Positions 62,401-63,634 of a stretch of DNA of 64,000 nucleotides are shown in pieces. The stretch lies in assembly GCA_025267735.1 (NCBI GenBank), contig CM046307.1:35269231-35333230 (forward strand), written 5' to 3'. How positions within the stretch are numbered: position 1 is the first letter of the stretch; the number at the start of each line of letters is the position of its first letter. The notes under the pieces are model-generated. The model saw only the letters and a program-made list of their open reading frames with translations, did no database searches and was not told the DNA's origin. This DNA comes from Mactra quadrangularis (Eukaryota > Mollusca > Bivalvia > Venerida > Mactridae). Both the position numbers and the translations under genes were made by a program.

Positions 62401-63634
62401 AAACGGTATGAATTTATATTGCAATATTTACCGGTATATCGGTTAACCGTTACACCCCTATAGTTTATCATGGGTTTTTTAAATGGTTCATTATCTGAGA
62501 TGAAAACTGCATTTTGAGTATAGATATGTGAGTTTGTTCTCAAGTTTTTAACTAAAAGCTCTAGACTTTGTCTAGATAGTCTCTTACATAACTGTCAGCA
62601 GTGTATTTAATACTTATCTATGTCAAAACATTATGATTGAGGGTCTTTACCTCTCATTATTTTTTGTTCACAGAATTCAGTTCTTCAAAAGTTGAAGTAG
62701 AAATAAAAAATCAAGAAGAGAGAGTAGATTATTATGGGTAAGAAAAAAGTTGTTTATTGTGGTAACATTCACACCACTCAATATACCTAATTCGGAACTC
62801 AAAATAGGTTTTCCATCCCTGCACAGGTGGTGCAAACAAAGTTTGTTGCCCATTATTGCTGAATAGCACAAAGTACTGATTAAATCCTATTTTCCTTTGT
62901 ATACATTCATGTATTTTCATTGTGACGGTGTAAGTTTGTTTGTACCACAGGGTAAAACCCGATTATTTGAACTCTTTATATAGTCTATTATAACTAAGTA
63001 TTCAAGATTCAAGCAAGCAATCTACTGAGTAATTATGCTTTCCCTATACATTGTACATAAATGGGGAATGAAAATTTAAAAATACTGAAAACCTGCTTTC
63101 AAAATACTGAAATAAACATTACATTAAATAATTTAGTTTCAAAATACTGAAATAAACATTACATTAAATAATTTAGTTTCAAAATACTGAAATAAACATT
63201 ACATTAAATAATTTAGTTTCAAAATACTGAAATCAGTATTAATACATGAACTGAAAACTTTGATGTGTGTTTTTATAATACATGTATGTCCATTTTTCCT
63301 GTACTTAAAGGGTATGCAGTGGACCTCGGAGGCTTAATAGTCAGTCATACATGTACATGATTACTTTATTTATTTTTAATTTATGAACGTGATACTGTGC
63401 CAAATTTAAAAAATAATTTCATTGATAAGTATTCTGAGCTGACTTGGTGAAATGAAAATCTATCTTACTAACACCAATAATTTTTCAATATTTTGTTACA
63501 GACATTCAGCTTGGCATATAAGTTATTCTTTAACAGTGGATGGTAAATCAGTATATAAGGATAGTGTTACAGACTTTAATTTAAATCTGTTACAAACAGA
63601 GCTAGCTACTTTACCTAGTCAGTCAAGAATTCAG
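492..63634 (+). CDS. giant modular mucin/EGF/DSL-like glycoprotein gene (partial at both ends)
   Basis: One gene spans the window as 59 exons joined by GT-AG introns; the exons sum to 12,719 bases in one continuous frame (about 4,239 codons). The order is twelve A-B-C cassettes (the last with A only), a transition exon, then eleven D-E pairs. A, B and C exons are all phase 1-1; D is 1-2 and E 2-1, so each cassette or D-E pair can be gained or lost without a frameshift. Modules are: an unrecognised two-Cys glycosylated domain (A), an EGF-like domain split across B and C, a Thr-rich mucin linker, a DSL-like cysteine cluster, and an unrecognised D-E domain. This architecture fits an extracellular or surface glycoprotein (inference). 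Start codon, signal peptide, any membrane anchor and the stop lie outside. Nearby bivalve mucin-like or adhesive proteins are a reasonable comparison, but I cannot name an orthologue. Gaps between the exons below are introns; where nothing is listed I see nothing recognisable. Confidence 0.85.
1022..1211 (+). CDS. A1 exon, second half of A domain
   Basis: Continues A1 in phase 0 with NKDP..., then ISGRVFTHIELNGRMLSS, matching GRNFT.VEL.G.L.SP of the other copies, and a C-terminal C.LTMNR in place of C.V.LRR. An extra insertion with two cysteines (SCHGS...KETC) precedes it. Ends phase 1 before GTAAGT. Confidence 0.8.
1379..1622. repeat. 50-bp tandem repeat, five copies
   Basis: Unit 'aaaaagcgctgtgattccaa', 'ggaaaacaatatttaacaca', 'tttccaatgt'; the middle copies are identical. 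It generates the spurious minus-strand frame across the A1-B1 intron. Confidence 0.92.
2030..2113 (+). CDS. B1 exon, EGF-like first part
   Basis: An 84-bp phase 1-1 exon with CNGHGSCWRYG and YTCCCEP. It is the only B copy without the Trp just before the first Cys. It joins C1 to complete GYFGDRC. Confidence 0.85.
2537..2889 (+). CDS. C1 exon part 1: EGF end plus Thr/Ser linker
   Basis: Starts GYFGDRCE, closing the EGF-like domain, then runs about 105 residues of Thr, Ser and Pro with few charged residues (mucin-type linker, likely O-glycosylated). A phase-0 intron interrupts the linker; the other C exons are not split. Confidence 0.8.
3080..3295 (-). repeat. SINE family 1 copy (minus strand)
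   Basis: Reverse complement of the family at 33.5 and 48 kb: 'agctcgatcg', 'agattaatcac', 'cttcctggtcatcagta', 'cttgctcaaggaaac', then 'gattcgaacc', which reversed is a Pol III B box. It lies inside the intron that splits the C1 linker. Confidence 0.65.
3668..3932 (+). CDS. C1 exon part 2: Thr linker plus DSL-like cluster
   Basis: Resumes the Thr/Ser linker, then gives CTPAYNC, HYACSTSG, ICAPGWTGPNC and ADC, the DSL-like cysteine cluster. The spacing HY.C - C..GW.G..C is that of the C-terminal half of DSL domains. Ends phase 1 at GTATGT. Confidence 0.85.
4696..5043 (+). CDS. A2 exon
   Basis: Single-exon A domain of about 116 residues: DEFLPSEWDGNYTC at the start, NITKS, GSFAT, HRNFTKVELNGL and CSMELRRQRG at the end. 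Sequons NYT, NIT and NFT are present. The two conserved Cys may pair (inference). Confidence 0.9.
5380..5469 (+). CDS. B2 exon, EGF-like first part
   Basis: A 90-bp exon with NWCNGHGSCQRYG and YICCCAP. Two codons longer than most B exons at its N-terminal end. Confidence 0.85.
5733..6155 (+). CDS. C2 exon: EGF end, long Thr linker, DSL-like cluster
   Basis: YSGQHCDIGP closes the EGF-like domain; about 80 residues of ACN-encoded Thr mixed with Ser and Pro follow. It ends with CSPVNNCSTHYTCG, ICLAGWSGANC and ADC. The DSL-like half-domain is well kept. Confidence 0.9.
6622..6969 (+). CDS. A3 exon
   Basis: A domain of the same length as A2: FIPSEWDGNYTC, a GSFASFLK core, NGRNFTKVEINGLLKSP and CDVQLRRKAG. 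The NIT sequon is lost (MIIKQ instead of MNITK), while NYT and NFT remain. Confidence 0.9.
7323..7406 (+). CDS. B3 exon, EGF-like first part
   Basis: WCTGHGSCYRNS and YECCCDN; phase 1-1, preceded by a clear TTACAG acceptor. Its partner C3 is 2 kb downstream because the intron carries inserted repeats. Confidence 0.85.
7407..9445 (+). other. long intron with a foldback element
   Basis: About 2 kb between B3 and C3, one of the longer introns of the left half. Apart from the inverted-repeat element at 7625-7830 I recognise nothing; open frames on the minus strand here (8008-8196, 8806-9129) show no family similarity. Confidence 0.6.
7625..7830. repeat. foldback/MITE-like inverted repeat
   Basis: Arms at 7625-7661 and 7795-7830 are reverse complements over about 36 bases with few mismatches (left arm begins TAAGGCCACA, ends TTCTATGGATT). 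The spacer contains repeated TCGCTCGC words on its flanks. Size and structure fit a non-autonomous inverted-repeat element. Confidence 0.7.
9446..9688 (+). CDS. C3 exon: EGF end, short linker, DSL-like cluster
   Basis: YSGNRCEVSP, then only about 25 linker residues, then CIPVNDCTGHYQC, VCMPGWTGTLC and ADC. The GHY.C form is the closest in the array to the DSL consensus. Confidence 0.9.
10114..10464 (+). CDS. A4 exon
   Basis: DFIPSEWDGNYTC, MNITKSSSS, GSFATFYKTFTLQ, NGRNFSKVELDGKL and CNTELRRQSG. One codon longer than A2. NYT, NIT and NFS sequons are kept. Confidence 0.9.
10923..11006 (+). CDS. B4 exon, EGF-like first part
   Basis: WCGQHGSCYRYG and FTCCCEP, with a GQHG variant of NGHG. Acceptor CTATAG, donor GTATTA. 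Confidence 0.85.
11449..11694 (+). CDS. C4 exon: EGF end, short linker, DSL-like cluster
   Basis: YTGAPCQPR, a linker of about 25 residues, then CINAVSNCTMHYNC, ICIDGYTGTNC and VDC. Here the usual GWTG is GYTG. Confidence 0.88.
12179..12526 (+). CDS. A5 exon
   Basis: DEFISSLWDGNYTC replaces PSEW with SSLW but keeps the Trp. It has NITRSSSS, GSFASAFK, NRNFSKVELNGRL and CPLELRRGP. Ends before GTACGT. Confidence 0.88.
12778..12867 (+). CDS. B5 exon, EGF-like first part
   Basis: NWCNGRGMCHRYG and YECCCDL; 90 bp like B2. The GHG turn is GRG here. Confidence 0.85.
12868..13593 (+). other. intron, nothing recognised
   Basis: About 0.7 kb between B5 and C5. A minus-strand open frame around 13092-13382 has no recognisable motif and I treat it as chance. 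Confidence 0.5.
13594..13887 (+). CDS. C5 exon: EGF end, Thr linker, DSL-like cluster
   Basis: FEGKTCDRK closes the EGF-like domain. A nearly pure Thr run of about 18 residues encoded by ACA, ACT and ACC follows. It ends with CTPTNNCFSHYTCG, VCLPGWTGQDC and ADCDSYG. Confidence 0.9.
13888..14731 (+). other. intron, nothing recognised
   Basis: About 0.84 kb of AT-rich sequence between C5 and A6. I see no repeat family, RNA gene or additional exon. Confidence 0.5.
14732..15076 (+). CDS. A6 exon
   Basis: First of the 345-bp A exons that run through A11: ALLPSEWTGNYTC, MNITKSDKIDT, FSMSGTFAS, SRNFTDFELNGRL and CPVQLRRLSG. The SDKIDT block marks the younger group A6-A11. Confidence 0.9.
15286..15369 (+). 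CDS. B6 exon, EGF-like first part
   Basis: DWCNGHGSCYRYG and YTCCCNAG across the junction with C6; phase 1-1, donor GTATGT. Confidence 0.87.
15776..16096 (+). CDS. C6 exon: EGF end, Thr linker, DSL-like cluster
   Basis: YKGHSCEIGP, a Thr-rich linker ending TTTTAMPC, then CTPMDDCTTHYTCG, TCMPGWTGNNC and ADCD. Bases 15850-16091 look identical to 19433-19674 in C8, across linker and cysteine cluster alike. Confidence 0.9.
16304..16648 (+). CDS. A7 exon
   Basis: DLLPSEWSGNYTCPDD, MNITKSDKIDT, KGSVFILGDTFNMSGSFA, AGRNFTDVELDGVLKSP and CPVILKRKIG. Four sequons: NYT, NIT, NMS and NFT. Very similar to A8. Confidence 0.92.
16770..16985 (-). repeat. SINE family 1 copy (minus strand, degenerate)
   Basis: Shares blocks, in reverse, with the copies near 33.5 and 48 kb: a CGAGCT-like tail, AGTGATTAATC-like block, 'tcagtactg' block and a tRNA-like head. 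It lies in the A7-B7 intron. Confidence 0.5.
17158..17241 (+). CDS. B7 exon, EGF-like first part
   Basis: DWCSGHGSCYRHS and FTCCCDQ. Donor is GTTAGA, weaker than most here. Confidence 0.85.
17650..17847 (+). CDS. C7 exon: EGF end, minimal linker, DSL-like cluster
   Basis: Shortest C exon. YKGQTCNIGP is followed by only about 10 linker residues (TTTTAMPC), then CTPTNDCTAHYTCG, VCMPGWTGTNC and ANCD. It shows the linker can shrink almost to nothing while both cysteine modules stay. Confidence 0.9.
18193..18537 (+). CDS. A8 exon
   Basis: DLIPSEWSGNYSCPND with the same KGSVFILGDTF and LATGVLQC blocks as A7. Sequons NYS, NIT, NMS and NFT. Confidence 0.92.
18826..18909 (+). CDS. B8 exon, EGF-like first part
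   Basis: DWCSGHGSCYRHS and FTCCCNN; pairs with C8 to give NFKGITC. Confidence 0.85.
19254..19685 (+). CDS. C8 exon: EGF end, long Thr linker, DSL-like cluster
   Basis: FKGITCEIGP, roughly 95 residues of Thr-dominated linker, then CTPMDDCTTHYTCG, TCMPGWTGNNC and ADCDNFA. The 3' 242 bases of homology match C6 without a visible difference. Confidence 0.9.
20012..20356 (+). CDS. A9 exon
   Basis: DLLPSEWSGNYTCPDD, MNITKSDRIDTVGSVFIQGQKF, AGRNFTDVELDGVLKSP and CPVQLRRSAG. Closest to A10 and A11. The nearer TTATAG acceptor is used because it aligns with the paralogues. Confidence 0.92.
20832..20915 (+). CDS. B9 exon, EGF-like first part
   Basis: DWCNGHGRCYRSE and FTCCCDQ; phase 1-1, donor GTTAGA as in B7. 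Confidence 0.85.
21364..21612 (+). CDS. C9 exon: EGF end, short Thr linker, DSL-like cluster
   Basis: YKGETCEVGP, a linker of about 25 residues, then CSPMDDCTTHYTCG, TCMPGWTGNNC and ADCDNFG. The acceptor (TTTGAAG) has a poor pyrimidine tract; the start is set by frame and paralogy. Confidence 0.85.
22034..22378 (+). CDS. A10 exon
   Basis: ALLPSEWSGNYTCPDD and VGSVFIQGQKFNMSGSYA; differs from A11 at only about five of 345 bases. Its upstream intron end also resembles that of A7. Confidence 0.92.
22780..22863 (+). CDS. B10 exon, EGF-like first part
   Basis: DWCNGHGNCYRYGSHV and FTCCCDQ; nearly the same as B11. Confidence 0.87.
23205..23405 (+). CDS. C10 exon: EGF end, minimal linker, DSL-like cluster
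   Basis: FHGNACQIGP, about 10 Thr-rich residues ending TTTAMPC, then CTPMDDCTTHYTCG, TCMPGWTGNNC and AACDNYG. Confidence 0.9.
23406..24908 (+). other. intron, nothing recognised
   Basis: About 1.5 kb of AT-rich sequence between C10 and A11. I see no repeat, RNA gene or further exon; the small open frame at 24624-24827 has no module-like motif. Confidence 0.5.
24909..25253 (+). CDS. A11 exon
   Basis: DLLPSEWSGNYTCPDD and VGSVFIQGQKFNMSGSYA; all four sequons. Only about five substitutions from A10, implying very recent duplication or conversion. Confidence 0.92.
25254..25857 (+). other. intron, nothing recognised
   Basis: About 0.6 kb between A11 and B11; AT-rich, with no repeat or additional exon that I can see. 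Confidence 0.5.
25858..25941 (+). CDS. B11 exon, EGF-like first part
   Basis: DWCNGHGSCYRYGSHV and YTCCCDQ. Last B exon of the array. Confidence 0.87.
26182..26823 (+). CDS. C11 exon: EGF end, longest Thr linker, divergent DSL-like cluster
   Basis: YQGDRCETS opens a linker of about 160 Thr/Ser/Pro residues, the longest in a single exon. The cluster is reduced: CPGHFTC, TCLPWLQGPNC and SLC. It lacks the extra Cys of the DDC position and the GW.G, but keeps GHF.C, which matches the DSL signature. Confidence 0.88.
27147..27177 (+). pseudogene. ectopic A-exon fragment in intron
   Basis: Thirty-one bases starting GTGTTTATACAAGG match A9 (20128-20158) exactly but sit alone in the intron before A12, without the rest of an A exon and without splice signals. 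Confidence 0.7.
27249..27560 (+). CDS. A12 exon, divergent terminal A domain
   Basis: Shorter A copy (312 bp): ITGVWTGQYDC opens it in place of PSEW.GNYTC. Then LSGIFASYFKSLVI, HVEINGVFSSP and CPLTMTRTDG. It lacks the NYT and NFT sequons. No B or C exon follows; this is where the cassette array ends. Confidence 0.85.
27730..27835 (+). repeat. SINE family 1 copy, 3' part
   Basis: Carries the same 3' blocks as the copies at 33.5 and 48 kb: 'gaccaggaagtagac', 'agtgattaatctaagtt' and 'agaacttgtttcat', ending near 'cgagctaaaataaat'. The tRNA-like head is missing. Confidence 0.6.
28432..28617 (+). CDS. transition exon: Thr/Pro linker plus half of a D-E type domain
   Basis: Joins A12 in phase 1. 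It begins with a Cys (SQCSTQVP), a short Thr/Ser/Pro run, then STYIDIV...IMDAWTNANA, which looks like the second half of an E module (strand, then helix ending in AW). Ends phase 1 at GTGAAA. It links the two module types. Confidence 0.8.
30672..30769. repeat. perfectly placed long hairpin inside hAT element
   Basis: Arms 30672-30702 and 30739-30769 are reverse complements over 31 bases with few mismatches, with a 36-base loop; the left arm ends TTGGCGGAAACAC and the right begins GTGTTTCCGTCAA. Could be the ends of a further small element. Confidence 0.6.
30925..31265 (-). pseudogene. hAT transposase C-terminal dimerisation remnant
   Basis: The minus strand reads WWTDP..., then LYPNVRRCLAILLVMPVS and RRVKTYLRSTMG.ERMSGL, followed by a short tail to a stop. 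This is the hAT C-terminal dimerisation region (the S-T-A-T-F-S..RR-K-T-LRS.M...R..GL block). The catalytic part upstream is not intact, so it is a relic. Confidence 0.75.
31831..31900 (+). CDS. D1 exon
   Basis: 70 bp, phase 1 to 2: NISFDVSILRQT..., ending ITG before GTAAGT. First D exon; follows the long transposon-bearing intron. Confidence 0.8.
33218..33474 (+). CDS. E1 exon
   Basis: 257 bp, phase 2 to 1. The best example of the two-fold pattern: IDYRLNV...IESALRKRLN, then LDYTFTFMV...KLEDALCVLWF. Each half looks like two strands followed by a helix. Confidence 0.85.
33536..33735 (+). repeat. SINE family 1, near full-length
   Basis: Begins with a tRNA Leu/Ser-like A box (GAATGGCCGAGTGGTAAAG). 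It continues with 'tagcaagacactg', 'ctcagtactgaggg' and 'agtgattaatcta' blocks and ends near 'ttattgagctta'. Shared with copies at 3.1, 16.8, 27.7 and 48 kb. Confidence 0.7.
33935..33951. repeat. poly-C tract
   Basis: Seventeen consecutive C residues in an otherwise AT-rich intron, likely part of a degraded repeat. Confidence 0.9.
34116..34188 (+). CDS. D2 exon
   Basis: 73 bp, phase 1 to 2: NCNDHGVVQIIKMEEYIG, ending NQG before GTAAGT. Contains one Cys near its start, as do D3, D7 and D9. Confidence 0.8.
34879..35224 (+). repeat. GGGGTGTAAC inverted-repeat element, copy 1
   Basis: Ends are AGGGGTGTAACGGTTAACC and GTTACATCCCC. The interior has the 'attgcaatatattgcaatat' palindromic block and 'gcattaattcatgc'. 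Non-autonomous element shared with 43.2 and 62.1 kb. Confidence 0.7.
35636..35892 (+). CDS. E2 exon
   Basis: 257 bp, the same length as E1. It has VTKIYYLVIP...LIRYAENSVQG, then YRFHYDLFIDDYV...NIAIQDVWNSQ, again two strand-helix halves. Confidence 0.85.
36425..36842 (+). repeat. SINE family 2, two adjacent copies
   Basis: Copies at about 36425-36575 and 36690-36842 share 'actgccttgcc.tcgagc', a tRNA-like 'gactcgagag.tcg.gg' segment, 'ctcagttcagaccat' and 'tttttatt.ggttaca'. The second copy carries a foreign insert (36736-36766). The same family is tandem at 49.1-49.4 kb. Confidence 0.6.
36736..36766 (+). pseudogene. copy of the RHRR mini-exon inside a SINE
   Basis: About 31 bases (TTTTTCAGCC, then TCACCATCAAATAGACACAG) match the acceptor and 5' part of the candidate mini-exon at 42745-42783. 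Here they replace the 'atggtag' segment of a family 2 SINE and lack a downstream donor. Confidence 0.7.
36872..36941 (+). CDS. D3 exon
   Basis: 70 bp: CNTSSSHCIVNIIRTEKYF, with two Cys, ending EDK across the junction. Confidence 0.8.
37400..38092 (+). pseudogene. LINE ORF2 C-terminal remnant
   Basis: Read across frameshifts and stops, the + strand gives FRILRKYDLHHFLYTYQRSG, SKSKWKKLCKNTI, ERDFDRFRLVHHSLS and CSKCGAFYYDKLNHCLLYC. This order (an RILRKY block, a K-W block, an FDRF..V block and a C..C...H..L.C knuckle) fits the C-terminal part of a non-LTR retrotransposon ORF2. It is degraded and not part of the host gene. Confidence 0.65.
38422..38456. repeat. TA microsatellite
   Basis: A run of alternating TA after 'cttaataaattatatata', plausibly at the 3' end of the LINE remnant upstream. 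Confidence 0.7.
38540..39175 (+). repeat. interspersed element, + copy
   Basis: Shares, in order, 'gacttttggcaattttgcc', 'cctgaccagttta', 'aggtttacattccatgttga', 'gtttaagttgtttta', 'ttaagattttgtatg' and 'acttgaatct' blocks with the inverted copy at 57.9-58.5 kb. Confidence 0.65.
39541..39630 (+). repeat. fragment of 'gccgtagcaacacattgta' repeat family
   Basis: The segment starting GGTTTAATGCCGTAGCAACA and followed by 'ggtcatatcacaatg' recurs at 45.0 kb and, as its first part, at 57.4 kb. Confidence 0.6.
39682..39968 (+). CDS. E3 exon
   Basis: 287 bp, phase 2 to 1: REVYSLVYYVTVG...PDDNILSTG, then RYHWEVNFVGRVD...LTLQVKSALDS. The first half is longer than in E1. Confidence 0.82.
40380..40545. 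repeat. three-copy imperfect tandem repeat
   Basis: A unit of roughly 55-60 bases with 'attgatttcaaac.ggtgtaaacgactgtaaa' is repeated just upstream of D4. Confidence 0.7.
40557..40611 (+). CDS. D4 exon
   Basis: 55 bp: FQYKIAYNRIVESYTKYG. No Cys. Acceptor TTTCAG and donor GTAAGT. Confidence 0.8.
41249..41550 (+). CDS. E4 exon
   Basis: 302 bp, the longest E: MVSTMIFFLYESTNQVKVID...VLDQWFKTH, then YSIFKISGLV...NLTNVLQLAWNTIGN. Both halves end with a helix carrying a W. Confidence 0.85.
42745..42783 (+). CDS. candidate 13-residue mini-exon with furin-like site
   Basis: Thirty-nine bases, phase 1-1, between TTTTCAG and GTACAT, encoding (A)SPSNRHRRDLST(G). RHRR fits the furin consensus R-X-R/K-R. 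It would fit in frame between E4 and D5 whether included or skipped. A partial copy lies at 36.7 kb. I rate it a possible alternative exon; it has no paralogue elsewhere in the gene and is not counted in the 59 exons. Confidence 0.4.
43198..43644 (+). repeat. GGGGTGTAAC inverted-repeat element, copy 2
   Basis: Clean ends AGGGGTGTAAC and GTTACACCCCT, with 'gttaaccgatataccggtta' at the left end and 'tattgcaata' repeats at the right end. Longest of the three copies (447 bp). Confidence 0.75.
45001..45265 (+). repeat. 'gtagcaacatattgta' repeat family, longer copy
   Basis: Begins TGGGTTTATTGCTGTAGCAA and includes 'gggaaaggcttaatc', 'gtggcaggcgggag' and 'gggaatcaaacctacaac'. Related to the pieces at 39.5 and 57.4 kb. 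Confidence 0.5.
45476..45545 (+). repeat. tRNA-like SINE head
   Basis: TTAGCTCATTTGGTAGAG resembles a tRNA A box and GGTATGAGCCAGG a degenerate B box. It lacks a convincing tRNA fold, so I call it SINE-derived. Confidence 0.4.
45619..45667 (+). CDS. D5 exon
   Basis: 49 bp, the shortest D: FVITIYKERIGFRVGG, then donor GTAAGT. Confidence 0.8.
46596..46870 (+). CDS. E5 exon
   Basis: 275 bp: VVTQIWYKVELNVEIIDP...IVQYVEPRL, then INYTYVASAQLYFE...LDYTKIETKIRNLLGQQW. The I-W-Y-V pattern at the start recurs as W.I.Y.V in later E exons. Confidence 0.85.
47673..47742 (+). CDS. D6 exon
   Basis: 70 bp: FNLYLGGFNVRIIFQERV, then LINT. The V.I..QE.V core aligns with D9 and D11. Confidence 0.8.
47862..48070 (+). 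repeat. SINE family 1, near full-length
   Basis: tRNA-like head, then 'ccttgagcaagaaacacta', 'ctcagtactgggaggacc', 'aagtgattaatataagttg' and 'aagaacttggttcac'. Same family as 33.5 kb. Confidence 0.65.
48423..48703 (+). CDS. E6 exon
   Basis: 281 bp: NLWRVYFVLIPSL...QQITEKLLER, then IVLHTSLAFSLYF...DWSTIESRIRTDWCSNF. Donor is GTTAGT. Confidence 0.83.
49108..49360 (+). repeat. SINE family 2, tandem pair
   Basis: Two copies, each starting near 'ccttgccttcaagctagctt', with the tRNA-like 'gactcgagaggtc' and 'tcgaatctcagtt' (GGTTCGAATC fits a Pol III B box in the first copy). Confidence 0.65.
50085..50260. repeat. GC-rich degenerate tandem repeat
   Basis: Four to six loose units built on 'ctccgcc.gagcaaagtta' stand out in the AT-rich intron upstream of D7. 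Confidence 0.6.
50321..50381 (+). CDS. D7 exon
   Basis: 61 bp: SACNWQVSIFTQDYVLNSEG; Cys near the start, donor GTAAGT. Confidence 0.8.
50815..50960 (+). repeat. possible tRNA-derived SINE
   Basis: 'gatctagtggaaggatgtcgc' resembles a tRNA A box and 'tacctggtttcag' a weak B box; a 'ccttgcacaag' segment follows. Confidence 0.35.
51122..51390 (+). CDS. E7 exon
   Basis: 269 bp: IVAWRIYIYIYDLSIN...WRPSEIQVYN, then QAYFYTYSKYFHIF...DLHVYLNTYWRTLIS. Rich in Tyr. Confidence 0.85.
51545..51710. repeat. 43-bp tandem repeat, four copies
   Basis: Unit contains 'ttaccatggcaacactgggg' and 'aggaccctaaccccaatc'. A related single unit sits near 28.09 kb. Confidence 0.85.
52089..52155 (+). CDS. D8 exon
   Basis: 67 bp: PTDWWSQVTIRLVSQEPVYS, then AR across the junction; V.I...QE.V core as in D6. 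Confidence 0.8.
52729..52982 (+). CDS. E8 exon
   Basis: 254 bp: GIIWNIRYGIYFNSHLIDA...ALNVTNFNI, then SYWFHLYLYQHVSWLDYAKF, ending ELAIEQYIIKYFG. Confidence 0.83.
53062..53170 (+). repeat. tRNA-derived SINE head
   Basis: TTAGCTCAGTTGGGAAAGTG is a good tRNA A-box region and AAGTTTGAACCCTGC a good B box about 50 bases on. Stems pair poorly, so it is probably a SINE rather than a working tRNA. Confidence 0.55.
54167..54227 (+). CDS. D9 exon
   Basis: 61 bp: CSGCVHVEIKNQEQVFTYTG. The VEIKNQE motif is shared with D11. Confidence 0.82.
54228..57008 (+). other. 2.8-kb intron, nothing recognised
   Basis: AT-rich sequence between D9 and E9. I found no convincing repeat family, RNA gene or extra exon; the open frame at 56227-56418 has no module motif. 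Confidence 0.5.
57009..57283 (+). CDS. E9 exon
   Basis: 275 bp: SYWRLDFEVRVNGSIVNPST..., then SHNTYLVPWSYYGWVYTQHW and YELFRQHLLVYYQQLYT. WR..YEVRVNG.I..P is the clearest consensus of the opening strands. Confidence 0.85.
57389..57640 (+). repeat. 'gccatagcaacacattgta' repeat family copy
   Basis: Starts TTGGGTTTAACGCCATAGCA; includes 'tcgactatccttccac' and 'gtggaattcaaacctg' blocks. Related to 39.5 and 45.0 kb. Confidence 0.5.
57783..57955 (+). repeat. possible LINE 3' UTR remnant
   Basis: 'agggaccacaatggaaataag' followed by a T/G-rich tail ending 'ccaaatgaatattattatta' looks like a retroelement 3' end; 'aaggaccacaatggaaataa' also occurs near 45.96 kb. Confidence 0.35.
57945..58525 (-). repeat. 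interspersed element, inverted copy
   Basis: Reverse complement of the 38.54-39.17 kb element block by block ('aggtttacattccatgttga', 'gtttaagttgtttgac', 'ttaagattttgtatgg'). Diverged by substitutions and small indels. Confidence 0.65.
58680..58702. repeat. ATC microsatellite
   Basis: Short run of ATC repeats beside the LINE remnant, likely a 3' tail of that element on the minus strand. Confidence 0.6.
58853..59278 (-). pseudogene. LINE reverse transcriptase C-terminal remnant
   Basis: The minus strand reads YSTCLRSVMLYSSETWPLSK, then RNDQAMVRQICNI, LILRERRLQWYGHVERTRGA and ARPGRPKLTWKQL. The LYSSETW and RRLQWYGHVER...GRPKLTW blocks mark the C-terminal end of a non-LTR retrotransposon ORF2 (RTE/Jockey-like endonuclease-reverse transcriptase proteins). 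The catalytic domain is absent, so it is a 5'-truncated copy. It sits antisense in the E9-D10 intron. Confidence 0.85.
59360..59414 (+). CDS. D10 exon
   Basis: 55 bp: SSIEIGLLPQRQYLTYTG. The end TYTG matches D9; donor GTAAGT. Confidence 0.82.
59845..60375. repeat. 27-bp minisatellite
   Basis: About 19 units of 'atcattgaacattcagttcatgactta' run up to 30 bases before the E10 acceptor. Central units are nearly identical; edge units are more diverged. Confidence 0.9.
60404..60678 (+). CDS. E10 exon
   Basis: 275 bp: YYIWRIPYYVKVNGHLIHPS..., then GLIDANYLLGVNLHHKIS and LLQSALIQTWKKEHTG. Same length as E5 and E9. Confidence 0.85.
60730..61370. repeat. ATG/GAT-rich repeat with 64-bp higher-order unit
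   Basis: A trinucleotide-like (ATG)n region just after the E10 donor. Between about 60817 and 61080 a 64-base unit ('aacaatgatgatgatgatgt', then 'taatgatgatggtgatgaaa') repeats four times. Confidence 0.85.
62053..62459 (-). repeat. GGGGTGTAAC inverted-repeat element, copy 3 (inverted)
   Basis: Ends AGGGGTGTACC and GGTTAACCGTTACACCCCT. The 'attgcaatatattgcaatat' block is at the left, so it lies opposite to copies 1 and 2. Confidence 0.75.
62674..62737 (+). CDS. D11 exon
   Basis: 64 bp: FSSSKVEVEIKNQEERVDYY, then G across the junction. The V.VEIKNQE core is shared with D9. Confidence 0.83.
63080..63235. repeat. 40-bp tandem repeat
   Basis: Three to four units of 'ttcaaaatactgaaataaac', 'attacattaaataatttagt', nearly identical, in the D11-E11 intron. 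Confidence 0.9.
63502..63634 (+). CDS. E11 exon, first half only
   Basis: 133 bp, phase 2 to 0: HSAWHISYSLTVDGKSVYKD, then LLQTELATLPSQSRIQ before GTAAAT. It stops where the first half-module of other E exons ends, so the second half should be a separate exon past the window. Confidence 0.8.
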
